Shown here in pieces: positions 33,887 through 41,719 of a DNA stretch of 64,000 nt. The translations under genes were made by a program, and so were the position numbers. The notes below the pieces were generated by a model. The model did no database searches. It was given only the letters and a program-made list of their open reading frames with translations, and was not told where the DNA came from. Source of the stretch: Actinacidiphila rubida (GTDB lineage: Bacteria; Actinomycetota; Actinomycetes; Streptomycetales; Streptomycetaceae); assembly GCF_900110255.1 (NCBI RefSeq), contig NZ_FODD01000010.1, forward strand, positions 157,932 to 221,931, read 5' to 3'. Position 1 is the first letter of the stretch, and the number at the start of each line of letters is the position of its first letter.

Positions 33887-34665
33887 GTGAGACCTTCCTG
33901 GCCGGGGTGGTGGGGACGGGGATGCACGGGCACGCCGCGCAGGTACAGGCGGATGCCGTGGTGGCGGATGCCCAGCGACACGGCGGCGGTCGACCACGGG
34001 TGCCGCAGCGCCGCCGCGACGACCTGCCGGGTCGTCGCGGGCCGCCGGCGGCCGCGCACGGTGGCCGTGAAGGGGTGCGGGCCGGCCCCGACGAGCTGCA
34101 CCGACAGCGCCAGGCGCTCATCGGGCTCCGGCAGGCGCATCCGGTAGGCGCCCTCCACCGGCTGGAACGGCGACACATAGAACTCCTTGGGCACCAGCGC
34201 ACGCCCCTGCGCGTCGGTGCGCATCAGGTAGCAGTGCCGCTCGCCGTACGTGTTGTGGACCTCCGCCACCACGCACCGCAGCGCACCGCCCCGGTCGTGG
34301 CACCAGTAGACCGTCAGCGGGTTGAAGACGTATCCGAGGACGCGGGCGTGGGCAAGCATCACCACGCGCCCGCCGTCCAGCGACACCCCGTTGGCGGTGA
34401 GGTACCGCTCCAGCCCGGCGCGCAGCGTCGGCTCGGTGCCGGCCAGGTGGTCGCGCGGGTCGAACCGGGCCAGGGGCCGCAACACCCGGGGCAGGCGCGG
34501 CAGATGGTCGAGGTCGACCAGCCACAGGTACGTGCGGTGCCGGAACGCGTGGCGCACCGGCTCGACGCGTGCGTGGGAGATCACGCACTCGTACAGCGCG
34601 GGCACCGCACCCGCGTCCGGGCCGCGGAGGCGTTCCGGGTGCCGCATCGGCGTCGGCGCCCTCAC
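33883..34665 (-). CDS. DUF1365 protein
   Basis: The protein has 260 residues. It begins near ALYECVISHARVEPVRHAFR and contains YLWLVDLDHLPRLPRVLRPL, HARVLGYVFNPLTVYWCHDR and VPKEFYVSPFQPVEGAYRMR, the full set of DUF1365 signatures. It matches Rv0448c in the mycobacterial SigK locus. It starts at GTG overlapping the FAD-oxidase stop. The family nearly always accompanies an FAD amine-oxidase-like protein and a CFA-like methyltransferase, so it is probably part of one lipid-modifying pathway. The reaction is unknown. Confidence 0.9.
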   Translation of the reverse strand: MRAPTPMRHPERLRGPDAGAVPALYECVISHARVEPVRHAFRHRTYLWLVDLDHLPRLPRVLRPLARFDPRDHLAGTEPTLRAGLERYLTANGVSLDGGRVVMLAHARVLGYVFNPLTVYWCHDRGGALRCVVAEVHNTYGERHCYLMRTDAQGRALVPKEFYVSPFQPVEGAYRMRLPEPDERLALSVQLVGAGPHPFTATVRGRRRPATTRQVVAAALRHPWSTAAVSLGIRHHGIRLYLRGVPVHPRPHHPGQEGLT

Positions 34666-35936
34666 CAGCGCACCCCCAGAGACGCGGCCGCCCGCACCCC
34701 CGACAGGCATCCGTCCTCGTGGAACCCCCAGCCGTGGTACGCGCCGGCGAAGGCACTGACGGCCGTGTCGAGCAGCGGCAGATCCGCCTGTGCCCGCACC
34801 GACTCGGGCGTGTAGACGGGGTGTTCGTAGACCATGCGGGCCAGGACCCGGTCGGGCGCGATCGCCTCGGGGGAGTTCAGCGTGACCACGTAGTCCTCGT
34901 GCGCGTCGAGCCCCTGCAACCGGTTCATGTGGTAGCTGACCTGCACCTTGCCGGCGGGGGCGGCGCACGAGGGCAGGTAGTAGTTCCACGAGGCGCGGGC
35001 GGCCCGAGCCGTCGGCAGCACGGACGCGTCGGTGTGCAGCACCGTCTCGTTGCGGGAGTAGCGGAACGCGCCCAGCACCCGCCGCTCCTGCTCGGTGGCG
35101 TCGGCCAGCACCCGCAGTGCCTGGTCGGGGTGGAGTGCCAGCACCACGGCGTCGTACTCCCGTGCGGCGCCGTCGTCGGTCGTCACCTCGGCCCGGTCCA
35201 CGCCGCGTCGCACGGCGCGCACCGGCGTCGCGGTGTGCACCGCGGTGAGCTGCTTGCCGACCCGGCCGACGTACTCCGCGGAGCCGCCGCTGACCGTGCG
35301 CCACTGCGGGGACCCGGTCACCGCCAGCAGTCCGTGGTGCTGGAGGAACCGGAACAGGTAGGCGGCCGGGTAGCGCATCGCGGTCTCCGGCGCGCACGAC
35401 CAGACGGAGGACACCAGCGGGACCACGAAGTGCGTCACGAAGTACGCGGAGAAGCGCCGCGTCCGCACGAACTCTCCCAGCGTCTGCCGTGCGGCCTGCC
35501 CGGACGCCAGCGCGCTGCGCGCGGCCCGGTGGAAGACCGGTATCTCGACCAGCATCCGCAGGTAGCGAGCCTGCAGCACCGCGCCGGGCCGGGGGAACAG
35601 CCCGGCGGGCCCGCGGGCGCCGGCGTACTGCAGCCCGCACTCCTCGCAGCGCACCGACAGGCTCATCTCCGCGTCCTGGGTGGCCACCCCCAGCTCCCGG
35701 AACAGGCGCAGCAGCGTGGGGTACGTCCGCTCGTTGTGGACGATGAAGCCGGTGTCGATCCGGAGCACCCCGCCGTCGCGTCCCGCGACGTCGTGCGTGT
35801 GCGCATGGCCGCCGAGCCGGTCGTCGGCCTCGTACAGCGACACGTCGCAGGCCCGCTGCAGCACGTAGGCCGCCGTCAGCCCGGCCACTCCCGAACCCAC
35901 CACGGCCACGCGCCGCCGCGGCACGGACGATTGCAC
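34662..35936 (-). CDS. FAD-dependent amine-oxidase-like oxidoreductase
   Basis: The protein has 424 residues. The N-terminal Rossmann motif VAVVGSGVAGLTAAYVLQRA is followed by YEADDRLGGHAHTHDV and RIDTGFIVHNERTYPTLLRL. This is the typical start of the Rv0449c-like FAD/NAD(P) oxidoreductases. GTG 35936 has AAGGGG about 8 nt upstream. It leads the operon FAD oxidase-DUF1365-CFA-CFA-DUF1295, all with GTGA or ATGA overlaps. A SigK-type promoter lies at 36028-36057, leaving a leader of about 85 nt. It probably oxidises a lipid intermediate. Confidence 0.9.
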   Translation of the reverse strand: MQSSVPRRRVAVVGSGVAGLTAAYVLQRACDVSLYEADDRLGGHAHTHDVAGRDGGVLRIDTGFIVHNERTYPTLLRLFRELGVATQDAEMSLSVRCEECGLQYAGARGPAGLFPRPGAVLQARYLRMLVEIPVFHRAARSALASGQAARQTLGEFVRTRRFSAYFVTHFVVPLVSSVWSCAPETAMRYPAAYLFRFLQHHGLLAVTGSPQWRTVSGGSAEYVGRVGKQLTAVHTATPVRAVRRGVDRAEVTTDDGAAREYDAVVLALHPDQALRVLADATEQERRVLGAFRYSRNETVLHTDASVLPTARAARASWNYYLPSCAAPAGKVQVSYHMNRLQGLDAHEDYVVTLNSPEAIAPDRVLARMVYEHPVYTPESVRAQADLPLLDTAVSAFAGAYHGWGFHEDGCLSGVRAAASLGVRW

Positions 35937-36027
35937 GGACGATCACCCCTTCTTTCTCATCCCTGCGGTCTCCCGCGGGCCTCCCGGCGGCACGGCACAG
36001 CACGGCTGGTGGAAGACCCGCTGTCAG

Positions 36028-36057
36028 GGATTCGGAGCCGCGGCGGCGGCGGATTGG
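36028..36057 (-). promoter_or_regulatory. SigK-type promoter for the FAD-oxidase operon
   Basis: Minus strand: CCAATCC (36057-36051), a 15-bp spacer, CCGAATCC (36035-36028). The element sits in the gap between the rskA stop at 36065 and the FAD-oxidase start at 35936, so the operon need not rely on readthrough from sigK-rskA. The sequence matches the elements before both sigK copies. Confidence 0.75.
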
Positions 36058-36064
36058 TCGGCGT

Positions 36065-36814
36065 TCAGACCTGGAGCAGGACGAGCGGCTGCCCGGTGGG
36101 CGACGTCGATCCGCCGTGGGGCTCCTCGGTGATGCCCACCCCGTCCGCGCCGGCGGGGCTGCCCGCCAGCACCGTCGCACCCGCGGAACGTCCCTGCTCC
36201 ACCAGGCCGGCCGGCACCATCGTGCCGCCGTGGCTGTACCAGATCTCGTAGACCCGGGAGCCGGGCAGCGCCGGCAGGCCGTGGAAGAGCACGGCCGCCT
36301 GCCCGAGGCTGCGGGAGGACACCACCGTGGCGGTCCCGCCGCCCTTGAGGGCACCGGTGTGGAAGGTGGCGTCGGGGGCGGCCGTCAGGGCGCTCAGCTC
36401 CGTGGCCTGCTGCTCCGCGCGGGCCGTCCGCTCGCGCTGCAGGTCGGCCTCGTGCTGCGCGTTGACCGCGACGCCGGAGGCGACTGCGGCACCCGCGAGG
36501 CACGCGGCCGCGGCCAGGTAGGGCAGGCGCTGCCGCCAGCCCCTTCCCGTCGCCGGGCGCAGCGGCACGACGGTGCCGTCCGGCGGCAGTTGCCGGACGT
36601 CCGGCAGCGCCGCCATGACGCGGTCGCGCAGGCCGGGCGGCGGCACCTCGGCCACCGCGAGTGCCAGCCGGGCCGCGGTCTCGGTGAGCTCGCGGACCTC
36701 CTGGGCGCAGGCCTCGCACTGCGCCATGTGGCGGTGGAACTCCTCCGCCTCCGGCCCGGCCAGTGCCCCGACCGCGTACGCGCCGGTCAGGGTGTGCAGG
36801 TCGACGCTCGTCAC
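36065..36814 (-). CDS. rskA: Anti-sigma-K factor, copy 2
   Basis: The protein has 249 residues, the same length as copy 1 and nearly collinear with it. It starts MTSVDLHTLTGAYAVGALAG. The zinc motif is HMAQCEAC. One transmembrane helix (LPYLAAAACLAGAAVASGVA) and an extracytoplasmic RskA domain with GGGTATVVSSRSLGQAAVLF and LPALPGSRVYEIWYSHGG follow. It overlaps sigK by 4 bp. In mycobacteria RskA holds SigK inactive at the membrane and is cleaved by regulated proteolysis to release it. Confidence 0.92.
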   Translation of the reverse strand: MTSVDLHTLTGAYAVGALAGPEAEEFHRHMAQCEACAQEVRELTETAARLALAVAEVPPPGLRDRVMAALPDVRQLPPDGTVVPLRPATGRGWRQRLPYLAAAACLAGAAVASGVAVNAQHEADLQRERTARAEQQATELSALTAAPDATFHTGALKGGGTATVVSSRSLGQAAVLFHGLPALPGSRVYEIWYSHGGTMVPAGLVEQGRSAGATVLAGSPAGADGVGITEEPHGGSTSPTGQPLVLLQV

Positions 36815-37398
36815 GAGCTCACCCCCAGGCAGTCGCGGAGCCGGATCAGCCCGTCCCGCAGCCGTGTCTTGACCGTGCCCAGCGCGACGCCGAGGACCTC
36901 GGCGGTCTGCTGATAGGTGTAGCCGCGGTAGTAGGCGAGCGTGACCGACTCGTGCTGCAGTTCGGTCAGCTGCTCCAGGCAGCGGCGCACCTGCTCACGC
37001 TCCAGCCGCCGCTCGACCTGCTCGCTCACCTCGTCGAAGGCGGGGCTGTGGTCGCGGACGCCCGCCTGCACCTCCCGGTCGGCGCTGGCCTGCGCGGAGC
37101 GCACCCGGTCCACCGCCCGGCGGTGGGCCAGCGTCATGATCCACGCCATGGCACTGCCGCGGTGCGCGTCGAACCGCGCCGCGCACCGCCAGACCTCGAT
37201 CAGGACCTCCTGGGCGACCTCCTCCGACTGCGCCGGGTCCCTGACGACCCGCCGCGCCAGGCCCAGAACGGACCCGGCGACGGCGGTGTACAGAGTCTCG
37301 AACGCGTCGCGGTCGCCTCGTGCGACCCGGTCGAGCAACGCCTCCAGCGGTCCGGGGGACCGCTCGGGAGACGAGCCACGTTGTGCTGCGGCGCGCAT
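36811..37398 (-). CDS. sigK: ECF sigma factor SigK, copy 2
   Basis: The protein has 195 residues. Region 2 (QSEEVAQEVLIEVWRCAARF) and region 4 (YTYQQTAEVLGVALGTVKTR) are canonical. Cys140 and Cys190 are 50 residues apart, the spacing of the disulfide-forming pair in M. tuberculosis SigK. This copy keeps the more ancestral region 4 and sits in the syntenic SigK locus, so it is probably the main one. ATG 37398 follows AGGAGG at 5 nt. A SigK-type promoter at 37431-37460 implies positive autoregulation. Confidence 0.92.
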   Translation of the reverse strand: MRAAAQRGSSPERSPGPLEALLDRVARGDRDAFETLYTAVAGSVLGLARRVVRDPAQSEEVAQEVLIEVWRCAARFDAHRGSAMAWIMTLAHRRAVDRVRSAQASADREVQAGVRDHSPAFDEVSEQVERRLEREQVRRCLEQLTELQHESVTLAYYRGYTYQQTAEVLGVALGTVKTRLRDGLIRLRDCLGVSS

Positions 37399-37430
37399 GG
37401 ACACCTCCTGGCTGACACGGCGCTCAGCCG

Positions 37431-37460
37431 TACTTCGGTGCCGTGCGGCACAGGGATTGG
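37431..37460 (-). promoter_or_regulatory. SigK-type promoter upstream of sigK copy 2
   Basis: Minus strand: CCAATCC (37460-37454), a 15-bp spacer, CCGAAGTA (37438-37431). The spacer holds GTGCCG-CA-CGGCAC, a perfect 14-bp inverted repeat like the one in the copy-1 promoter but absent from the two target promoters. A second regulator may therefore act at the sigK promoters. Confidence 0.72.
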
Positions 37461-37479
37461 TCCCGGCGCGAAAAAGAAT

Positions 37480-38145
37480 CTACTGGGGCGGCATGAGCAC
37501 GGTGTCGATGATCTGCACCGTGGCGTTCGCCGTCGTCACATTGCCGCACACCACGTTGGCCGTGCCGTTCACCTTGTACGACTGCCCGGAGCCCGACGTG
37601 GTCAGCGTTCCCTTCTCCAGCGTCGTGTACGTGCCGTGCGCCAGCCCGTCCGGCGCCTTCACCGGCTGGCCCACCACGTGGTAGGTGAGGATCTTGGTGA
37701 GCATCGCCTTGTCGGCGAGCACCTTGTCCAGCGTGGCCTTGGGGATCTTGGCGAACGCGTCGTTCGTCGGCGCGAACACGGTGATGTTCTGTGCGTTGTT
37801 CAGCGTGTCGACCAGGCCCGCCTTCTTCACCGCGGCGACGAGCGTGGACAGCGCCGGGTTGTTGGACGCGGCGGTGGCCACCGGGTCCTTGGACATGCCG
37901 TCGAAGCTGCCCGCGCCGTTCTTCGGGACGGAGGCGCAGCCGGGCCCGAACGGCTGGTCCATCGCCGCCGTGGTGGACGCGGGCGGCGAACTCGGAGCCG
38001 GCGCGGACGTGGCGGCGGCGCTGGACGACGCCGGGTCGGCGGAGGACTTCTTGTCGCTGGAGCAGGCGCTCAGCGCGAGCGGGAGGACGGCCGCGACCGT
38101 CACGGCGACGGCGATACGGCGGGAACGGCGGGTACGGAAGGTCAT
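37480..38145 (-). CDS. Fasciclin-domain lipoprotein (MPT83/MPB70-like)
   Basis: The protein has 221 residues. A twin-Arg-like charged start, a hydrophobic core and the lipobox LALSAC give a lipidated Cys28. A Ser/Ala/Pro-rich linker follows. Then comes a single fasciclin domain with the H1 motif NITVFAPTNDAFAKIP and the YH motif in ILTYHVVGQPV. M. tuberculosis SigK controls the fasciclin proteins MPT70 and MPT83, so its position 81 bp upstream of sigK is telling. ATG 38145 has AGGAG at 8 nt. I see no strong SigK promoter directly before it. It should be anchored outside the membrane and mediate adhesion or signalling. Confidence 0.92.
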   Translation of the reverse strand: MTFRTRRSRRIAVAVTVAAVLPLALSACSSDKKSSADPASSSAAATSAPAPSSPPASTTAAMDQPFGPGCASVPKNGAGSFDGMSKDPVATAASNNPALSTLVAAVKKAGLVDTLNNAQNITVFAPTNDAFAKIPKATLDKVLADKAMLTKILTYHVVGQPVKAPDGLAHGTYTTLEKGTLTTSGSGQSYKVNGTANVVCGNVTTANATVQIIDTVLMPPQ

Positions 38146-38261
38146 GATCTCTACTCCTGAAGGCGCATCGGTGCTGCGGGTGACGTCGGGACGCAGGGGC
38201 GTCGGGACGTCGGAGTGCCGGGGTGTCGCGGTTTTCCGGGGGCGGGCGCTGCCCGCCCTGG

Positions 38262-40037
38262 TCAGGCCACGGTGACCACCACCGAGTGCCAGCCCGTCGC
38301 GCCGTCCGGGACGGTCCCGGCGCGCTGTTCGGTCTGCGTGGCTCCCGTGCGATCCGTGGCGCGGACCTGGAGGGTGTGGCCCCCAGGGGTCGCGTCCCAC
38401 TCCCACCGCCACTGCCGCCACGTGTCCGCCGTGTCCTCGGCGGCCAGCGTCGCGACGTGCCAGGGGCCGTCGTCGACCCGCACCTCGACCCGGTCGATCC
38501 CGCGGTGCTGAGCCCAGGCGACGCCCGCCACCGGCACCCGGCCGGCCTTCGGCGTGGCGAACGGCTTCGGCGTGTCGATCCTCGACGCCGTCTTGATCGG
38601 CGCCCGGCGGGACCAGCCGCGCCGCACCCAGTAGGCGTCGTACGCGTCGAAGGTGGTGAGCTCCAGTTCGCGCAGCCACTTGCACGCCGACACGTAGCCG
38701 TACAGGCCCGGGACCACGACCCTCACCGGGAAGCCGTGCGCGAAGGGCAGCGGCTCGCCGTTCATGCCGAGGGCCAGCAGCGCGTCCCGGCCGTCGAGCA
38801 CGGTCTCCACGGGCGTGCCGATGGTCATGCCGTCCACCGAGCGCGCCACGAGCTGGTCGGCGGGCCCGCCCTGCGAGGGCGCCACCACGCCTGCCTCGCG
38901 CAGCAGTTCGGCCAGCGGCACGCCGATCCAGCGGGCGTTGCCCGCGTAGGGCCCGCCGACCTGGTTCGAGACGCAGGTCAGGGTGATGTCGCGTTCGACC
39001 AGGTCGCGGCGCAGCAGGTCGTCGTAGGTGTAGACGACGTCGCGCGGCACCCCGCGGCCGTGCAGCCGCAGCCGCCACGTGGTGGCGTCGACCTTCGGCA
39101 CGACGAGCGCCGTGTCGACGCGGTAGAAGCGGTCGTTGGCCGTCGTGAACGGGCTCAGACCGCTCACCGGGAAGCCGGCGCCGCGGGGCACCGGGGCCGC
39201 CGGGGAAGCGGGCCGGGGCAGAGCGATCGCGTGCCGCGAGGCGGTGGCCGCCGCGCCCGCGTGGCCGTTGAGGGTCCTCCCCAGCGCGCCCGCGCCCGCC
39301 GATGCGGCGGCGGTCGCCGCGGCGGCGATGACGAAGCCGCGGCGGTCGAACGCCGGACGGGGGGACGATCCCGCGTCCGTCCCGACCCCGCCCCCGGTCC
39401 TGGGCCCGCTCCCGAGCCCGGTTCCGGTCTCACTCCCCGTCCCCGTTCCGGGCGTCGGCGAGGCGGGCGCGGCCTGGTCGTTCGACGGGCCCACGCCGCC
39501 CGCCGGGCCGGCCGGCACGGCGGGGGAGAGGCGGGCCGACAGCAACCACAGCGCCACGGCCCCCACGAGCGCGCCGGCCAGCGGCGGCAGGACGTCACCG
39601 ACCCGGTGGTCGGGGCGGCTCACGGCCGCCAGGACGCCGACGACGCCGAACACGGCCACGCCGGCGACCGCGGCCCGCCGGAAGCGCAGCGCGGCCACGC
39701 CGAGGGCGATCGCGAACAGGGCCAGGACGGCCACGATGCCCAGCTGCAGGAACAGCTTGTCGTTCGTCCCGAAGTGCCGGACCGCGTAGTCCTTCACGGA
39801 CCCCGGAGTGCGGTCGATGACGGCGCCGCCGACCGCGACCACCGGGCTCGCCTGCGGCCGCACCGCCGCCGACACCAGCTCGGCGCTCCCCAGCGCCGCC
39901 GCGGCCGCCAGCAGCCCCGCGAGGCCGCCGAGCAGCACACGCAGCGCGCGGCGCCCGCGGGCTCGCGTCGCCGCCTGACGCGACGTCATGTCCCGCTGAC
40001 GGCCGTCCTGGTCGCTGCTGCTCGGCTTTCCGCTCAC
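38262..40037 (-). CDS. Membrane-anchored sulfite-oxidase-like molybdopterin enzyme
   Basis: The protein has 591 residues. Several N-terminal transmembrane segments and a basic linker precede a catalytic domain with ITLTCVSNQVGGPYAGNARW (candidate molybdenum ligand Cys) and FAHGFPVRVVVPGLYGYVSA. SACKWLRELEL follows, and then an Ig-like dimerisation domain ending in VEVRVDDGPW. This is the plan of bacterial YedY/sulfite-oxidase-like membrane enzymes. I place the start at GTG 40037 because an upstream ATG at 40046 falls inside the -10 element and the predicted transcription start is at the GTG. The physiological substrate is unknown. Confidence 0.85.
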   Translation of the reverse strand: MSGKPSSSDQDGRQRDMTSRQAATRARGRRALRVLLGGLAGLLAAAAALGSAELVSAAVRPQASPVVAVGGAVIDRTPGSVKDYAVRHFGTNDKLFLQLGIVAVLALFAIALGVAALRFRRAAVAGVAVFGVVGVLAAVSRPDHRVGDVLPPLAGALVGAVALWLLSARLSPAVPAGPAGGVGPSNDQAAPASPTPGTGTGSETGTGLGSGPRTGGGVGTDAGSSPRPAFDRRGFVIAAAATAAASAGAGALGRTLNGHAGAAATASRHAIALPRPASPAAPVPRGAGFPVSGLSPFTTANDRFYRVDTALVVPKVDATTWRLRLHGRGVPRDVVYTYDDLLRRDLVERDITLTCVSNQVGGPYAGNARWIGVPLAELLREAGVVAPSQGGPADQLVARSVDGMTIGTPVETVLDGRDALLALGMNGEPLPFAHGFPVRVVVPGLYGYVSACKWLRELELTTFDAYDAYWVRRGWSRRAPIKTASRIDTPKPFATPKAGRVPVAGVAWAQHRGIDRVEVRVDDGPWHVATLAAEDTADTWRQWRWEWDATPGGHTLQVRATDRTGATQTEQRAGTVPDGATGWHSVVVTVA

Positions 40038-40042
40038 ACCCC

Positions 40043-40072
40043 GCATTCGGCGCGGCGGCGCCGGCGGATTGG
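40043..40072 (-). promoter_or_regulatory. SigK-type promoter, likely leaderless transcript
   Basis: Minus strand: CCAATCC (40072-40066), a 15-bp spacer, CCGAATGC (40050-40043). Counting 6-8 nt past the -10 puts the transcription start at about 40039-40037, on the GTG of the sulfite-oxidase-like gene. No ribosome site precedes that GTG. Confidence 0.72.
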
Positions 40073-40175
40073 GCCGAACTCGCGGTTACCCCGAACGGGT
40101 GACCCGGCCGGCGGCGGCCGGGCGCCGGACCGGCGGCCCCGGGCGGGCGCGGAGCCCGTCGCGGTGCCGGTGACG

Positions 40176-41459
40176 TCAGGCGGGCCTGAGGCCCAGGCGG
40201 AGCAGGCCCTTGCGGTCGTAGTAGCGCGTCATCGCGAAACCGAAGAGGAGGGCGACGGCGAAGCCGATGCCGATCATGATCCAGCCGCGGTCGAGCCCGG
40301 CGTCCGCGCGGGCGTCGAAGTACAGGATGGCGCGCACGCCGTCGGTGACCTGGCGGAAGGGCTCGAAGACGGCCAGGAAGCGGTAGAAGCCCGGGACGGC
40401 CTGCAGGGGCACGGTGGCGCCCGACGACGGCAGGGCCAGGGCGACGAACACGAACATGGACACCACCTGGCCGATGCCGCCGAAGGCCGCGTTGATGGCC
40501 TGCACGCCGAGGCCCACGGTCAGGCTCGCGCAGTAGGAGAAGATCCACAGCAGCGGGATGTGCGTGGCGTCCATGCCCAGGATGACGACGGTGGCGATCA
40601 TCACCAGGCTGCTGGTGAGCACGACGATGCCCGCCGTCATGATCATTTTCAGCAGGAGCGTCTGCGTGCGGCTGATCGGGACCGTGGGACGCCGCGTGTG
40701 CCAGGGGCCGATCTCGTTGTCGGTGTAGCCCAGGCCCGCGTCGACACCGTTGTTGATGATGTTCCCGCCCACGAACGCGGTGAGCACCAGGAGCAGCGTG
40801 TAGTAGAAGGCGGTCAGGCCGAGGCCGCTGTGCCGGCCGATCGGGTGGCCCACGGCCGTGGTCACGGTGACGGGGTCGGTCAGGAGCACGCGGAGCGTGG
40901 GGTCGGCGCCCTGGGAGGCCGCCCGGGAGGTCAGCTGACGCCCGATCACCAGGGAGCTCTGGTGGGCGGCGCGCTGGGTGATCTGGCTGGCCAGCGAGGA
41001 GCCGAGACTGCCGAGCCCGGGGTTGGTGAGGACGGTGAGCGTGGGCCGCACCGTGGCCCGGGCGGTCGTCAGGGCCCCCACGGAACGGGTGAATCCGGCC
41101 GGCACGACCAGTGCGCCGTAGATCTTCCCCGACGCCAGCTGGTCCTGCATCTGGGCCTGGCTGATGCGGCGCCACTGCACGGCCTTGGTGGGGGTGCCCG
41201 ACACGACGGCCTGGGTCAGCTGCGCCCCGAGGGGCTGCTGCTGTCCCGGCAGCGGCGGGCCCTGGTCGTTGTCGACCAGGGCGATCGGCAGATGGTGCAG
41301 GCTCCCGTTCGGATTGACGATGCCACCCATGTAGAGCAACCCCAGGAACAGCGCCACCAGGCAGGACAGGACGGTCGGCACGAGCCAGAGCTTCGCGTGG
41401 CGGGCCACGGCGACGGCGCGTGCGCGCGGCTGCGGCTGCCCGGAACCCGCTGAGGTCAT
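40176..41459 (-). CDS. YhgE/Pip-like (DUF3533/ABC-2 type) membrane protein
   Basis: The protein has 427 residues. One N-terminal helix (LWLVPTVLSCLVALFLGLLY) is followed by an extracytoplasmic domain of about 190 residues containing LPIALVDNDQGPPLPGQQQP. Five or six C-terminal helices follow, including FGGIGQVVSMFVFVALALPS. This matches the Pip/YhgE and DUF3533 group, which resemble ABC-2 permeases lacking an ATPase and are linked to export or phage adsorption. No regulator or ATPase is adjacent. ATG 41459. Confidence 0.8.
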   Translation of the reverse strand: MTSAGSGQPQPRARAVAVARHAKLWLVPTVLSCLVALFLGLLYMGGIVNPNGSLHHLPIALVDNDQGPPLPGQQQPLGAQLTQAVVSGTPTKAVQWRRISQAQMQDQLASGKIYGALVVPAGFTRSVGALTTARATVRPTLTVLTNPGLGSLGSSLASQITQRAAHQSSLVIGRQLTSRAASQGADPTLRVLLTDPVTVTTAVGHPIGRHSGLGLTAFYYTLLLVLTAFVGGNIINNGVDAGLGYTDNEIGPWHTRRPTVPISRTQTLLLKMIMTAGIVVLTSSLVMIATVVILGMDATHIPLLWIFSYCASLTVGLGVQAINAAFGGIGQVVSMFVFVALALPSSGATVPLQAVPGFYRFLAVFEPFRQVTDGVRAILYFDARADAGLDRGWIMIGIGFAVALLFGFAMTRYYDRKGLLRLGLRPA

Positions 41460-41587
41460 GGCACTCCATCAGAGTCCGGCCCCGCACGGCCCGGACCCTT
41501 GCTCTGGCGTCGACGGTCACCGGGGCCGCGCGTGCCGCGCGCCGCCGCTCCTCCCGGAAGAGTGTGCGAGCGCCGGCCGCCCCTCAG

Positions 41588-41632
41588 GTGACGATAACGC
41601 CCTAGGTGCCCCATATGCGCGATAACCGTCAC
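41588..41632. promoter_or_regulatory. Paired inverted/direct repeats upstream of the YhgE-like gene
   Basis: GTGACG (41588-41593) and CGTCAC (41627-41632) form an outer inverted repeat, with GATAAC repeated directly just inside each arm (41593-41598 and 41621-41626). The block lies about 130 bp before the YhgE-like ATG and could be an operator. No regulator is known. Confidence 0.35.
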
Positions 41633-41719
41633 GACACGACCCGCGGCGGTCCCGCCCGGCCCCGGGCCCGCCGGGGACACGGGGGCCCGGGGCCGGGCGT
41701 GCGGGCGGCCGCCCGGCGG

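Noticed and set aside
38146..38261. SigK promoter directly before the fasciclin gene
   Set aside because: Only a weak CCGAT-like word is present and no CCAATCC at 15 bp; the gene may be read from the upstream promoter instead.
38223..41453. 1076-residue plus-strand frame
   Set aside because: It is antisense to two genes with clear domains; its sequence is low in complexity and lacks any motif.
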